Source of the DNA: Larus michahellis
Lineage: Eukaryota; Chordata; Aves; Charadriiformes; Laridae
Reading direction: 5' to 3'
DNA length: 64,000 bases
Assembly (NCBI RefSeq): GCF_964199755.1
Contig: NC_133896.1
Location: 92,488,215-92,552,214 of the forward strand
The translations under genes were made by a program, and so were the position numbers. The notes under the pieces are model-generated. The model was not told where the DNA came from. It saw only the letters and a list, made by a program, of their open reading frames with translations, and made no database searches. This document shows positions 11,801 to 24,600 of this stretch, in pieces; position 1 is the stretch's first letter; each line of letters begins with the position of its first letter.

Positions 11801-14800
11801 AGGTGGCCTTCGTGTCAATTCTGAAGAGCAAAGTGCCGTCTCCATCTGCACACAACAGAGTGCATCCCTGGGAAGGGAAGGAAAATCCTGCACCCATTCT
11901 CCCTCCGCTAGATGTCAGCTTTGGGTCATATATATCAATCTATGTTAGTAATAACACCACCAAAAAAAAGACAAAAATCAGTCCTTGATGGGCTGCCAGA
12001 CGCTATGGCCTTAAAACTGATATGATCACATCACAAGAGTGCCTGCTAATATGTTTGGAAATCTTCATTCCCTGTGTTTTATTCTTAACATTTTCTGGTG
12101 CACAGCATAGCAATAAACGTAGCTACATCTGGTCTGGCCTGATCTTCGTTTCAGCCTACAAGTTATCTGCAGGGTCCTCTGTCGTATTTCACATTATGCT
12201 GATCTCAGCACTCCCCTACTTTAGGGATGCACGTCGCAGCCAACTCACCAAACCATAAAGTTTATGGTTTCATGGTTATCATAATTTTACATGAATTAAA
12301 AGTAGTTTGTGACTACTGCATTTTGGATCAGGAGAGAGGAAAAATCTCTGCTTTTGTGCTGTGTCTTTTAAGAGACTACTTTGCATCTAGATACATTGTC
12401 TTCCTTCAGCAATGGACTCAATTCAAAGTAGCAATGACTTCTTATCCCATAAGTAGTATTTTCTCTGATACTAGTTAGACTTCTGATTTAGCTATGAAGC
12501 TCTAAAGCTCTAAGGAAACCAAAATTTGCCACAAGGATAATACCTTTTATTAGAGCCCCTGCTACATGTTTGAAAAAACAGTGGACAAGTTTTAAAGTTC
12601 TGGAGCTCTTTCATTGGAGTACAATAAAAGACTTAAAAAGAGTCTCTAAAAACTTTGCTGGAAGAAAATAATATAGGAAATACTCACACATCTGGTCCAG
12701 CCTTGCAGGTAGAGCGTGAAGCAGTCAACAGCCAAAGGCTGATTTTTGCACAGATCTGCACAGCTGGGGTTTTGCAGTTGCTCACTTTTCAATACTAACA
12801 TAGTCAAAGGCTCGTGAGTCCGAACACACAGATCCTGTGTAAATCTGTGCTCAAGTTCCTATTACAATCATGATGCTCGTTACTCCAGTTGGTTATATTT
12901 GTTTGCTTTTCACAGATGGCAAATTGCCATGGGTCAAGCTGACATCTCTCTCACTGGTGCATCCACTAGCGGTGGGTTCAGTCTGGGACTTTACAACACT
13001 TCAGTGAAGAATCTGGTGAACTCTAAGCAATGTAAATAACTCAGATCAAATAACGGTTCACAAACAGTCACCACTGGTTTTCCTTATCAGATATCTTTCT
13101 TGGGCATATGCCCCATGTTTGGAAGGAAAACACTTTGTCCTTGCATGTCAGTCATGCAGGAAAGTTTTCCCAAGATTAAATATTTAAATAGCCATCCCTC
13201 TATTATAGGTGGAGATGGCAACAAATCTTATATTTAACATTGCCTAACACTTTCAATTATAAGATCCAGTTTTCAGTTGCTTTTAATTTTGTCATATTTT
13301 AATCATTCTAGGCTGAAATTTTCCATCCTTGGTCTCTATGTTGGGCTGAATTTTTTTGGGAACATTTCACTGAAAGTCGGTCAGCAACTTCCAAGAATGA
13401 GGTTAGTGAAAAATATGGTGGTTGGCCCATGCTGAAAATGTCTTACAGCGGTTTCACTGCAGTTCAGTGCTTCATGCAGGGGCTTGAAATTAGCGGGGGC
13501 TGATCCCTGGGGGCATCAGCCTGTACTTGCTGGCCATATGAAAATCCATCCAGATCTGACCTAGCTGTAAATCACTGCTCTGTACTTGCACATGCTCAGC
13601 AGAGCTTGTCTGAATTCCAGATGTTATCTTTACTAAAGACCTGCCTAGTGCAGACCCTGCTTCTGCCCGTGGCCAAAGGAGCTCAGAAAGCCCCAAATAC
13701 GAGCAGAGGGCAGAGAGCTGGCCGCCCCCCATTATCCCACCCCCCCATACCACCCGTGCTCGGATTCAGCCTTAAACAGGCCTGGAGGGGAAAACAAAGA
13801 GAAAAATAATGGCTCAAAAGTGGAACTGCAGGACAGCACCTAGGGACAGGCAGGGTGGGATGGGGCACGACAAGGTCGGAGACAGAGCAGATGGGAGTAA
13901 AACAGGTCAGGGATATGCCGGGATGATGGCACTTCAGGGGGATAGAAGAATCAAGAGAAGAGGAAAAAAACTGGGGAAGAGGCAGAAGAGGACAGCCCAT
14001 GACACACTGGGCAGAAAGAGTTCTAGGAGACTACCAAATATTTGGCTGTTCTTTCTGTAACCACCTCTGTCTCCAAAACCCAGAAGAGAGCTTGATTTAT
14101 TCTTAGCATTGCTCTGTGGAACAGCAAATAGCTACAGAGCCCTTTGGGAAAATGTGTCTCATCTACCCCCAGTGTTAGATTCTCAAAAAGGAAAAGTGTT
14201 TCCCGCTAGCAGATGACTCCACTAGCTCATGTGGTGGGGCTCTGTGCTGTGTGTCCGGAGGTCCAACCACACAAAAAGTCCCACATCTCCCCTGTACTGT
14301 CACATATGGTAAAAAGTCATTTCTGAGCCTTTCTTTCTGGCTTATTAAGCGTGCCAATACGTCACCTAACTATGAGTTTTTCCATAAGGTAGCTGCATCT
14401 CACTGACATCCACATCAGCATTAGAGAAAGGGTCTGAAGCAGACAAGGTTTAACCAGCCTGCACTGGGGAGCACCAAGCAAAGGTCTGCTAAACCAGTGA
14501 CAACAGGGCACAATGAAATCACAGGATGCAAAAGCTGACTGGGTCTGAAAAGAAACGCCGAGGCTGGTAATCCACCGCCAGTTAATTGTTAGTGACACCG
14601 TGTCGGCACAGCCTCCCTGCTTCCAGTCTGTGAGCATTCGGGGCTGTTCTTGGGATTATTGGCAGACTGGTCCTGACCTCTGTGCTCTGCAAAATAGAGA
14701 TGACTTTGTTACTATGTACAGCACTGATTCAGGTCATTCTTTTTGGCTGGGCTCTGCAAGAGTGAGTCCAGAGCAAAAGCTAGTGGACTCAGATTGCCTG

Positions 14801-16449
14801 AAATAAGGCAATCCAAATTCATGGACACGTTGGAAAAACCCTTCTTCATAGGGTCCTATCCCAATTGCCTCATGTTGCCACTGTGGCCCTGTATGTGGAA
14901 TCTCTTCTTTTTCCTTTAAAATGTTCAGGAAAACAATGATCCTCTTCCCTTGCAAGGTGCAGGGGTCCCTTCTGTCCTCCCACAAGGGGAAGAGAATCAA
15001 GTGCAGTGGACTTTCCATATCACAGGCTGGATTTCCAACTTCGTCCCAACCCAAGCCATGGCAGGACCTTTCGGCTGACAGCTCCTTCGGCGTGGGGGAG
15101 TCTACCTCTCTCTCTCCCACACCACGTCTGTCTTAGCCTCCCCGGCAGGGGCAGCTTGTAGGTGGAGCACAATGTATTCTGCTGTCCATCAGTCTGATCC
15201 TTCCTACACCTCTAGAGTCTCTCAGTAACCTGAATTTTTGTGGTATCCTTTCTTTTATTACATTCTTACCCTTTTTCTTCATTCCTCCTTCACTCCCCCG
15301 AAAAAAAATGGGAGAAACCAGGAGCATGCTTCTGAGTCCTACTGTGGAAATCTGTTCCCTTGGATCTCTTCAGGTGAGAGAGGTCTGGAGTGCTTTGTGG
15401 CACTTAAGAGAGATGATGCAGTCTTTTCACCAGGTTACCCCTCTTCATAAAGATACTGGAGCCACAGACTCTGACAAGCTTCTTCACCAGCAATGCAGGA
15501 ATCAAGCCAACAGGGAGGGAGGAAAGATCACATCAGGGTTTGATGTAGGAGACACACTTACTGTCATGCGAGGAGTCATGGGCTGCAGGTAGCAGAGAGG
15601 GAGTGCACAAGCAGGGTCACAGACTGAGCATACAACCATAAAAAAGATATTTCAGAGAGTAGTTTTCCAGAGTCATTTAATTATGTCTGAGAAATGCTGA
15701 AGGAAGGAGGACAATGACTGTCTGTTCTCAGTATGAAAACAGAGAGCACTGCTCATCTCAGAGACATATCTAAGGCTACTGTCAAGCAAATAACTACACA
15801 AACAAGTACAACCTGCAGCATGTATGCAAAATAGGGGTTAGGGTGTGAAGTGAACAAGGAAAGAGTTAGGGAAGAAGGGCTGCAGATGCTGTGTTTCCCA
15901 GAACACCCTTTGGTCCTCACTAGCTGCTGCCAAAGCTGCCTCCAAAGACACTGAGCTCACACAAGGTGGAGCAGCAGAGGAGCTCAGGCATGACTCAGCT
16001 TTGAGTCTTGTCTTTGACTTGGATGTGCGGCTGTCCCCCTTGAAGCCAGGGAGTCAGAGGCAGCCAGATATGACATTAATTATGACACACCCTTATGAAG
16101 AGCTGGCTGCAGATTATTTTGTCCATAACCTTATCTGGCCTAATAGGTTGGCTAGGCTTGTGCAGACATCCTGCCTTTCTCTTCCTTCTTGATTTTCAAA
16201 GAACCACGGTACTGGCATTGAAAGAAATAGCCCACTCAAATCCACAGGGCACAATAAAAACAGGAACAAGGAGTACTTGGGAGCTGCACCCACCTGAGAC
16301 AAAGAGCACTCTGGGCTTGATGTCCCAGTTCCATTTTATAAGCTGGGCAAAGTCCTGGCAGGTTTCATCTGCAGTGGGAGTGATGCTGCTATCTGAGAAT
16401 ATCTCACCATTTGAGAATCAGTGAGGACTAAGTCTTTATCTGCAACTGC
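8803..16449. other. Region upstream of HAO2, no gene recognised
   Basis: No exon with recognisable protein similarity, no tRNA or rRNA, and no clear repeat family seen. The stretch should contain the HAO2 promoter and any 5' non-coding exon, but no TATA box or CpG-rich block stands out. Open frames here are short and without family motifs. A purine-rich, somewhat GC-rich patch lies at about 13680-14010. Confidence 0.4.
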
Positions 16450-17090
16450 ATGACTGCCATAAATGAATACAAAAGTAGGGCTGAGAGGAGGCCAGAGAGG
16501 CCATCTCGTCCTCTCCTCTTCCTGATATCAGAATCAGCTATATCTGTGCGTGTCTCCACTCATGGGGATTCCACCTCGTCCAAAGAAGACCATTTTCATT
16601 GATTTACTGCCCTCAACACAAGGAAAGCTTACAAGTGTTTTACATGGATCTCTCTTCCCATAATTTAAGCTACTGTCGACCAGTAGTGGACATGGAAAAA
16701 TATTCACTCCTGTTCCCTTTATGTCTATCTTTAAAATATTTAAAGATAATTTCTGGGCCACCCCCTCTGTTGTCTTTTTTCTAAATCAGGCTATGCAAAT
16801 TCTTTCAGCCTTTCCTCACGAGCCATGTTTTCTGGACTTCTGGTCATCCCCAATTCTCTCTGACTCTCCAGCTGTTCCACATCCTCCCTTAGTTAAAGCA
16901 CCAGAAACTGGACATGATACTTCATCTGAGTCGTCTCCTGCCCTTACCTGGAGCAAAGCAGAAAGAATAAGCCAATGCTCCTGTTTATTCAGCTGTGACG
17001 ATAGAAGAGTAGTTTTGTGTTCATTACTCAACAGTACGTTCCTTACTTATTTCTTCAGATGCACCATTCCATCCTGAGATAAAGAAAGGA
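16450..17090 (-). mobile_element. Ancient CR1-type LINE 3' region, decayed
   Basis: The plus strand resembles the reverse complement of the C-terminal ORF2 region and 3' UTR of old amniote CR1 elements. Examples are the stretch at 16797-16850 (TTCTTTCAGCCTTTCCTCAC and onward) and the 3'-end-like GAGAGGCCATCTCGTCC near 16496. It has many mismatches and no open frame. Possibly part of the same insertion as the reverse-transcriptase remnant at 18060-18700. Confidence 0.6.
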
Positions 17091-18059
17091 GCCAAACCCT
17101 TTTGTTCCTGTCTTCCAGACAGAGAAGTAGTCTCATCTCTTTTCCAACCAGGACAAGAATCAGGCTAAGGATAATAGAAGTCTCAAACCCCAGAGGTCAA
17201 CCACCTAAGCAAAGAACTCTAATTTTTTGCTAAAAATGTTGAGAGGAAATAGAAGTCATAAAAAGGCTCCATCCCAAATACACAACAGAGACATCCCAAT
17301 ACATCCAGGATGTCTCCTCGGAGAAACAGAGGCAGAGAAAACCTGATATGATGTATGATATAAAGGAGGCCTTTGAACACCAGTGTCAAGAACAGTCTGT
17401 ATCCTGAAAGATCCATGTCAGCCTTGAGTTTTTGTAGTGATGGAAGGTCAGAAAATAAAGGAGATTTTCATGACTCACAGTCTGAATTAGAATATGGACT
17501 CAGAATTACAACTGAGGGGCTCCTTTCAGCTTTGAGACTAAATTAGTGTTTAAGCCAGAATCCCAGAAATGATGTCTTTGCAAAAGTAAAATCATACTGG
17601 TGCCTTGGAAGTCGACTTGTCTATTGTCGTTAATGTCTAGACTCCCAGTACAGCTTGAGTCCTCTAATGAAAGCAGAGGATCTGCTCTCATGAGGCCGAA
17701 GAGTGGAGTCAGAGTGTTTGCTCTGGTCCCAACCATCCCGAGGCTGATACACTTCGGAGGTAGTCCTCTGGCTGACACTAAGTCTAAGAGTCTAAGAGTC
17801 TAAGTGTAACTAAGACAGCAGGGAAGCAGCTGAGCTGAGGCAGCATGTCCCTGTTTGTTCATTACTCTGTGGCAACCTTTCACCGAGAGGTTTCTCTGTC
17901 TTGCAGCGGCATCGCGTGCAGTTTTCAGCTTGGGACACGCTGCAGCCTCCATACTCCTCCCTGCAGCGCTGGTCTCTAGCTCATGCACAGCTGATGATTG
18001 ACAGCTAAAGGAAGAAGATGTTGTTTGCCCTGATAAAACTTCATCCTAGCTTTTCCAGA
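17091..18059. other. Unassigned stretch between two old LINE pieces
   Basis: No gene or repeat family recognised. At 17781-17804 an 8-bp unit, AGTCTAAG, is repeated three times exactly. The stretch may be a later insertion splitting an old CR1, or sequence between two independent pieces. Confidence 0.4.
17781..17804. repeat. Three exact copies of an 8-bp unit
   Basis: AGTCTAAG repeated three times with no spacer; probably slippage. Confidence 0.85.
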
Positions 18060-18700
18060 CTATTTCTCCGGTTTGTCAAGGTCATCTAAAGAAATTGCAA
18101 CCCCTCCCAGTTCAATGTGATATGGAAATATAATAAATATATTCTCTATTCTGTCATCTATTTGATTAATTAAAAAGATAGCAATAGACGCCTCAGTCAA
18201 CATATACTTCCAGGCTACCAGTGAACTACCAAGAACTACTCTCTGAATATACTTTTCGACCAATATTGCACTCACCTGCTAAAAATTGTACATAGCCAAT
18301 GTTTCCTTAGCTTGTTTCTGAGAAGCTCATATGAGACAATGTTCAAAGCCTTACTAAAGTTAAGATACACCTTTCTGCTGTTCTTTCCTATCCACCAGTC
18401 CTGTCACAGAAGCATATTAGATTGGTTTGGTATGACTTGTTCTTGATAAACCCATATTGGTTGTCACTCACCTTGTAGTTAACTTCTGGAGGCTCAACCA
18501 TTGCTTCCCCTGCCCCCTCGTTATTTAAAAAAATAGTAAGAGGCAGCACATCTATCTCTGTACTCCATGATTGCTCAAAGATAACAGCTAATAGTTCTGG
18601 CATTGCTTCAGACAGTCCTCCCAGTATCCTAGCAGGAATTTCATCAAGTCCAGCTGATTTGAAAACATCCAACGTATCTAACTCTCTACCATGATATTAC
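18060..18700 (-). mobile_element. Ancient CR1-type reverse-transcriptase remnant
   Basis: Broken minus-strand frames keep the order of LINE reverse-transcriptase landmarks: FKSAGLDEIPARILGGLSEA (about 18610-18665), then QYGFIKNKSYQTNLI, then a decayed ELLRNKLRK-like part, then FLINQIDDRIEN and ELGGVAISLDDLDK (about 18065-18170). The last corresponds to the stretch around the FADDTKLGG box of CR1, with the DD pair lost. Several frameshifts; non-functional. Confidence 0.65.
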
Positions 18701-19299
18701 TTGGTCTTGCAGCAAATTGAAAACATTCTCACACATTCTTAGCAAAATGAAGGCCCTAGACAGTCATTTTGAAATGAAAACACTCCCGTACAGACTGAAA
18801 AAAACAAGTAATTGGGGAAAGCCGACAGGTGTGGAAAAGCCCAGACTCAGCACAAGTACTCTTACGAGGAAAAAAACGGGAAAGTTCTGAATCCTGGAGG
18901 AAAGAACAATCTGGATGCAAGTAATCCAGCAGGGAAAGGGAAACAAACATACTGGGTTTTATACAAGGTGCCAATAAAAGAACCAAAGCAGTGGCACTCT
19001 TAATTCTACACAGCGTTTGAAAATATAAGATCAGGAACCAGAACGTCTGATGCAAAATGCAGACAGTGATACACTAGACATATTGGAAACCTGGGGAAAG
19101 GAAGACAGTCAAAGGGGCACTAAACCCAGGATATAAAGTATGCAGTAAAGATACAGTGTGCCAGAGGCAGAGCCTTTTTGAAAAATCAGCATCAAGTTGA
19201 ATTTACAAGGTCACCAACTCAACGAGTAACATAAAGTCTGTACAGGCTGAGATTCCAAGCCTAAATAGGAAGAATACAGTTATACTGAACCAGGACAGC

Positions 19300-21690
19300 A
19301 AAGTGCCTGGAATTCGATAAGCTGATAGAGATGAGAGAGGCAGTGTGGGCAGGAAGAGCAGTAGTAACGGCAGATGTCAACTGCCCTCCTGTCGATGGAC
19401 AAATGTCATGCCGGGATATGAAACAGAGACAACATTTTTGGTCTCTGTCAGTGATTATTCCATGGAGCAGCTGGCTAGAGAGCCCACAGCAGCAAAGGCA
19501 GTCCTTAGCTTTGTAGTGAGAAATGCACATGATCAGGGTCTACCCCTTCCAGTGGAAGCACCCCTCTGTGACAGTGACCACAGAGGACTCAGCTTCACCA
19601 GCTCTACAGGAGCACCACAGGCCAAATACGCCACTGCCATTGTCCTCAGCTTCAAGAAAAGCTATGGAGAAGTGAGGAGGCTTGTTAAAAAGAAGCTAGA
19701 AAGGTCAGCAAAAAGAAATTCTAACAAGCAGCACAGAAACTTCTGAAGAACACCAGACTGGAAGCATAACACCGCTGTGTATGACCTATTGAGAAAGGCC
19801 AGAGAATGGATTAAAGGAGGCCAGCATGCATAAAGAGACAAGTAAGCAAGTTTATTAGCAGTAAGAAGACATTTTTCAAAAAGATGCCTATTGTATCCAA
19901 ACCAATAAAATGAAATGAATAGTGTAGTCAGGCAGATTAAAAGCAAAATCCTAATTAGGAAAGCTAAAAAAGAGTTTGAGGAGAGCTAGCCAAAGGAATC
20001 AAAACTAGCACTAAGTCCTTCATCAGAAATGTCAGGAGTGAAAAACCTGCCAGGGACTCTGCATGGCCAGCAAGCGATAAGGCAAAACTCAGAAACAGCA
20101 AAGCCATTCTGCACTGCTGTTCACTGGGAAGAAATGGGGCAAGTTTTCATACGGGGGAAAATGCAGATGATACGTCTGAAATCAAAGTAATTGTGGACGA
20201 GATTATGTTTCAAACAGACAAAGTGAAAATTAACAAATTTCTGGAGGCGGATGGTATATAGCAGAAATCAAGGATGGAAGCACTTAACTGCTAATCACAA
20301 TCTGCAACCTCCCACTTGAAACCTCCTTGGGACCTGAAGACTGGAAGGTGGCATATATGAAGCCAATTTTCAAAACAGGTCCTGGAGGGCATCCAGGGAT
20401 ACACAAGGTCTTATGCTGCATACTACTTTTTAAGCCTGGAAAGGTGAGCAGGGCAGCTCCAGGAGACGAGCTATGCATGTGTGGGAGGGCAAATTCTGCT
20501 CTTGACAAATCATTAGCACTTGGTGGAGAATTCATTGATATGTGAAGAAACAGGATATACTTCAAAAGAGTCAAAATTGCTTGTGTAAAGAGAAGTCCTG
20601 TCTGCAGGCTTCCTTGGACATCTCCAAAAGGATCAGCGGCAGACAGGTGAAGATGGCCTTGTAGACAGAATCTGCCTTGAAAAGTCCCATGCCAAAGGCT
20701 GCTAAGTACATTAAGTAGACAAAGTATAAGACGGAAAATCCTGAAAAAGAATTAATTGAAATAAAGGAAATAGAGACTAGGGATAAACATTTTCAGAACA
20801 GACAGATGTCACCTGAGGAGCTGCACAAGGGTCTGTGCCAGGGCCTGTGTTCAACTTACTCATGAATGACCTGAAGCAGAGCATGAGCTGTCGGGTGACG
20901 ACATTAGCTGGTGGTACAAAGGCATTCAAGTTAACAAGGATGAAGGCAGACTGTGAAGGACGGTGGAGGGATTTTGGATGACTGAGTAATGAATGAATAA
21001 ATTCACAGGTAAAATTCTATGCAGATAAGTACAAAGCCATGCACACGAGGAAAAGCTGCCATTTCTCATATGAATCAATGACCTCATGCTGACCATTGAC
21101 ACTAAGGGATGAAACATGAGGGTGTAATTCCATGAGTATGTTAGCTCAGTGCTCAGGAGCAAGGCAAAAGCAAATCAGAAGTTAGCAGTTACTGGGAAAA
21201 CAACAGAGAGCAAAAAAGAGAATAACATCATGCCCATGTATAAGCCCATGGTTAGCCCCAAACTTGAATCTGTGTGCAATTCTGTTGTTCCCATCTCAAA
21301 AAAGACATAATGGAACTGAAAAACATTCAAAGAACAGCGACAAAACAACTACCAAGAGCATGGAATGACTTCTGTAGGAGGAATGACTCAGTAGACTGGA
21401 ACTTTTCTGCCTGGAAAAGAAAAGGCGTATGAGAGAGTTCAGCAAGATCCTGAATGAAATGGTGATGATGCATTACGATAGACTGTCTCTTCCAATTCAA
21501 GAACTAGGGACAACAAAATAAAGCTATCAGGAACCAGGTTAAAAACCAACCAAGGAAAGTGAGTTTTCATACAAGTAATAGAACTATGGACTACTTTGCC
21601 TAAGGATATTATGGATATCAAAAAGATACATGGGTTCAAGGAGAGACTAGACAAATTTTTGGCAGTGCACTACATCAAAGGATATTAAAG
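19300..21690 (+). mobile_element. Ancient CR1-type LINE ORF2 remnant, about 2.4 kb
   Basis: Plus-strand frames, many times broken, follow CR1 ORF2 order. A VTADVNCP-like endonuclease strand lies at about 19368 and DSDHRGLSF at about 19570. A Lys/Arg-rich linker follows, then GPEDWKVAYMKPIFKTG (20327-20377, reverse-transcriptase motif), HLKKDIMELKNIQRTATK (about 21290-21345) and CLEKKRRMR (about 21410). A tail with VSFHTSN (about 21560) resembles old CR1 C-termini. Individual frames are shorter than 135 codons. It is opposite in orientation to the remnants just to its left. Confidence 0.6.
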
Positions 21691-24600
21691 AAAAAGCATC
21701 AGGATCAGGAAATCTCTGGAGATAAATTTGTTTGGCAGTTAGGAGAGTGTCATTAATGCCTCATCTCTTCTTACTCCTCTAAAGGCATCTTCTATGGTCA
21801 TCATTCCAGAGAAGCTACCAGGCTACAAGGATCCTCGATCGAAACCAGGAGAGCAGTTTTAATGAACCTCTTTCTTACAGAGCCTCTTGAGTGACCAGGC
21901 TAGGGTGTGCACTATAGCTACATTCAGGCCAGGAGAAACAAGAGCCATCTTCTACCTTATCTGCGCATCGCTTTCAGCGTCTTCAGTGTGCCTTCGTAGT
22001 CTAAGGGTGCAGTAGAAGGTACTGAGCTGACTTCTCCCTAAATGTACTCTCAAACTCGTCTATTCTGCATTCTTAAATAAATGGAAAGATAAACATTCTT
22101 TATAAACACGAGCTACAAAACCAGTTGCTACTTCACATCTAGTTCCTTAGTGACAAATACTGTAACAGTTTATAAACGTCTAGGCACAACCACATTTTGT
22201 TGTTAAGGCTGCATTAGGATCAGTTCTGCTGGTCGCCCTGCATTTCTCATTCAATTTCACCTGATCATGCCAAGGTGTCACCATTGAGGTTCCAGTCCTA
22301 GGGTCCCTTCTACTTTAACATTCGTCTCTTTCTTGATCCAAATCTTCCCCTTTTCTTCATTTTTATGCATAGTGTTTAGGCAAAAAAAAAAAAAGGCTGT
22401 CAAATATGTATACGTTCATACTATCCCACAACATTAAATTATCAGCCCTGAAAGAACAGAAGGAATCACTTGGGTTTAGTTTGTTTGGTTGGATTGATTT
22501 GCTCCATTGAAACAGGGCACGAATTGCTCCACTTGGCTGACTTTCTTACTAGATTATTAAAGAACTCTTTAGAATGTAGTATCTACTACAATGAGAAATT
22601 TGAATGACTGCAGCATTTCCAGTGTGGTTTTGATTTTTTTTTTATATGCACCATTTATTTCTCATCATTTTATTTTAGGGCAAACGAAAGCTTGGGAAAA
22701 AAAATAAGCAATCAGTCTTCCTTAATTAAGGGATATCATTCCCTCTGGTGAATTTGTGGAGAGCAGGAACAGAATAAATTTCTTTTCATTTCCTCACTGG
22801 GAATATTAAATGCAATGCAGCTAATTTGTCTGTGAATTAAATTTCCAGCTTTTCTGAGCTCTTCAGTACTGCTCTTATCTTTTATTTTACTGTAGCAGGG
22901 GAAGATGCTGTACTATGGTAGCTGAGGTATAATGAAGGGTAAAAACTTCGTATTCTGGTTTCTTTTTCTGGTATTGAATGTCTCTAATGAAGACAGGTAC
23001 ATACAAAAAATAATAAATGTAGATGCTCTAGGAATCAATTTGTTATCCATCTTCTCAGCTTATTGAAAAAAATAATTCTCCCTTAGACAGCCAAACTTAA
23101 GGTGAGGTTGTCTGAGAGGAATTCTTGTATTTCTAATGTAGCGCTCTTCCTCGGTTTACACAGATTTCGAGCATGACATTCCTGCTGTCTACGGCAGTAG
23201 CTTTAAAACCAGCCTCTCAGAATGCATTTCCACACAGGTCTGGAGCCTTGGCAAGGTTTGTGTGAAGGGGCTGTTTGGGGCAGGTGTTGGTGGCTGGGAA
23301 AGGGATCCTCAGGCCGGTCTGAAGAACACCAGAACTACTCTGTTGTGCTTACATACCCTCCAACCCCTCCAGCCCTGTTCCCGCCAGAAAAAATAGCAGC
23401 ACCATCCCTGATGAAAAGGATTACTTCTTTAGAGGAAAATACTTGAAGAGTAAGCAGGTTTTAACCTATCTGCTTGCAGGTTAGAACCCACTGACAGTCC
23501 GGTACATTCATCTTCTATCCATTCCTCTGCTCCGAGGGCTTTTTAACTGTTCAATGTCTTTTCCAGATGTGTCACTTTTGAAGCCTGAAATTCAGCTGTT
23601 GTCCTGGTAGTTTGGAGGTTGGTTGGAAACATTGCTTGTTGGCTACTGCATTGCTCTCCTGCTTGCTTTTCCTCCAGCAAGGCCAATTCCTTCCCCAGTG
23701 AAAGCATTATAACCTCAAGTATGGTAAATCATCTCACCAATAATGTCACCATAAAATTATTATATCTCATTATTCTTAATTACTTTGCAGTGTTTCCAGA
23801 TTTTTCCCCAAGCTTCATACTGGAGAAAAGAGGATATAAAGCCTTTCTCAGAGCAAAATTAAGGATGCACTCCAAGAAAGACCCTAGGGGAAATTTTAGT
23901 TAAAACCGAGATCCATTTTTTTCCCTACGTCCTAAGTTTGAACGTTATTTTACATGTGGCAGAGTGGACATTTAACATGTTTATACCACCTTTGCAGGCT
24001 TTCTTAAATGGCTGAGGATGGCAAGGACTTTGTGTCTAGGAAAAGCCTGCAAAGCGTAGGTTCTGATCTCCATACTCTCCTCAGGCACCAGCAGGCTAGT
24101 TGACCTTTAGAAATCCACTTCTCAGGATGTTCTTTCACTTGGGACTTCTATTTTTATCAAGGGACAATGTCCTGCAGGATGTGCTATTTATGTCATCCGA
24201 AGAATGGTGTAGGACACTTGACAGAATGCAATTGCCATATATTGGCAAGCAGTTGCCTGATAAGTCAACGTTTTCATTTTCTCTCCGAGAAAGAAATTTT
24301 TACGTGTATCCTCCTGGCTGGCCTGCCCTAGACCCAGCACACCCTAAATTCTAGCCAGCCTACGAGATGGAAACCGGTGCAGTACTACTGGTGGATGATC
24401 ATCTGGTAAAGCAGAGGGAGCAGAGATCTATTCTTGTCCTTCTGGGCTCCTGTGCACTGTTGAGGTGTCTCACAAGGTGCCCGCTCTGGGTGATCTGAGG
24501 CCGCTCAAAAGATACCAGCTGTGGGTGATGTGGGGGAATGGGTGCTGTTGTTTCCTGGCAAGATGCATTCAACAAGCAGTGGTGTGAAGCTGCACCTCCA

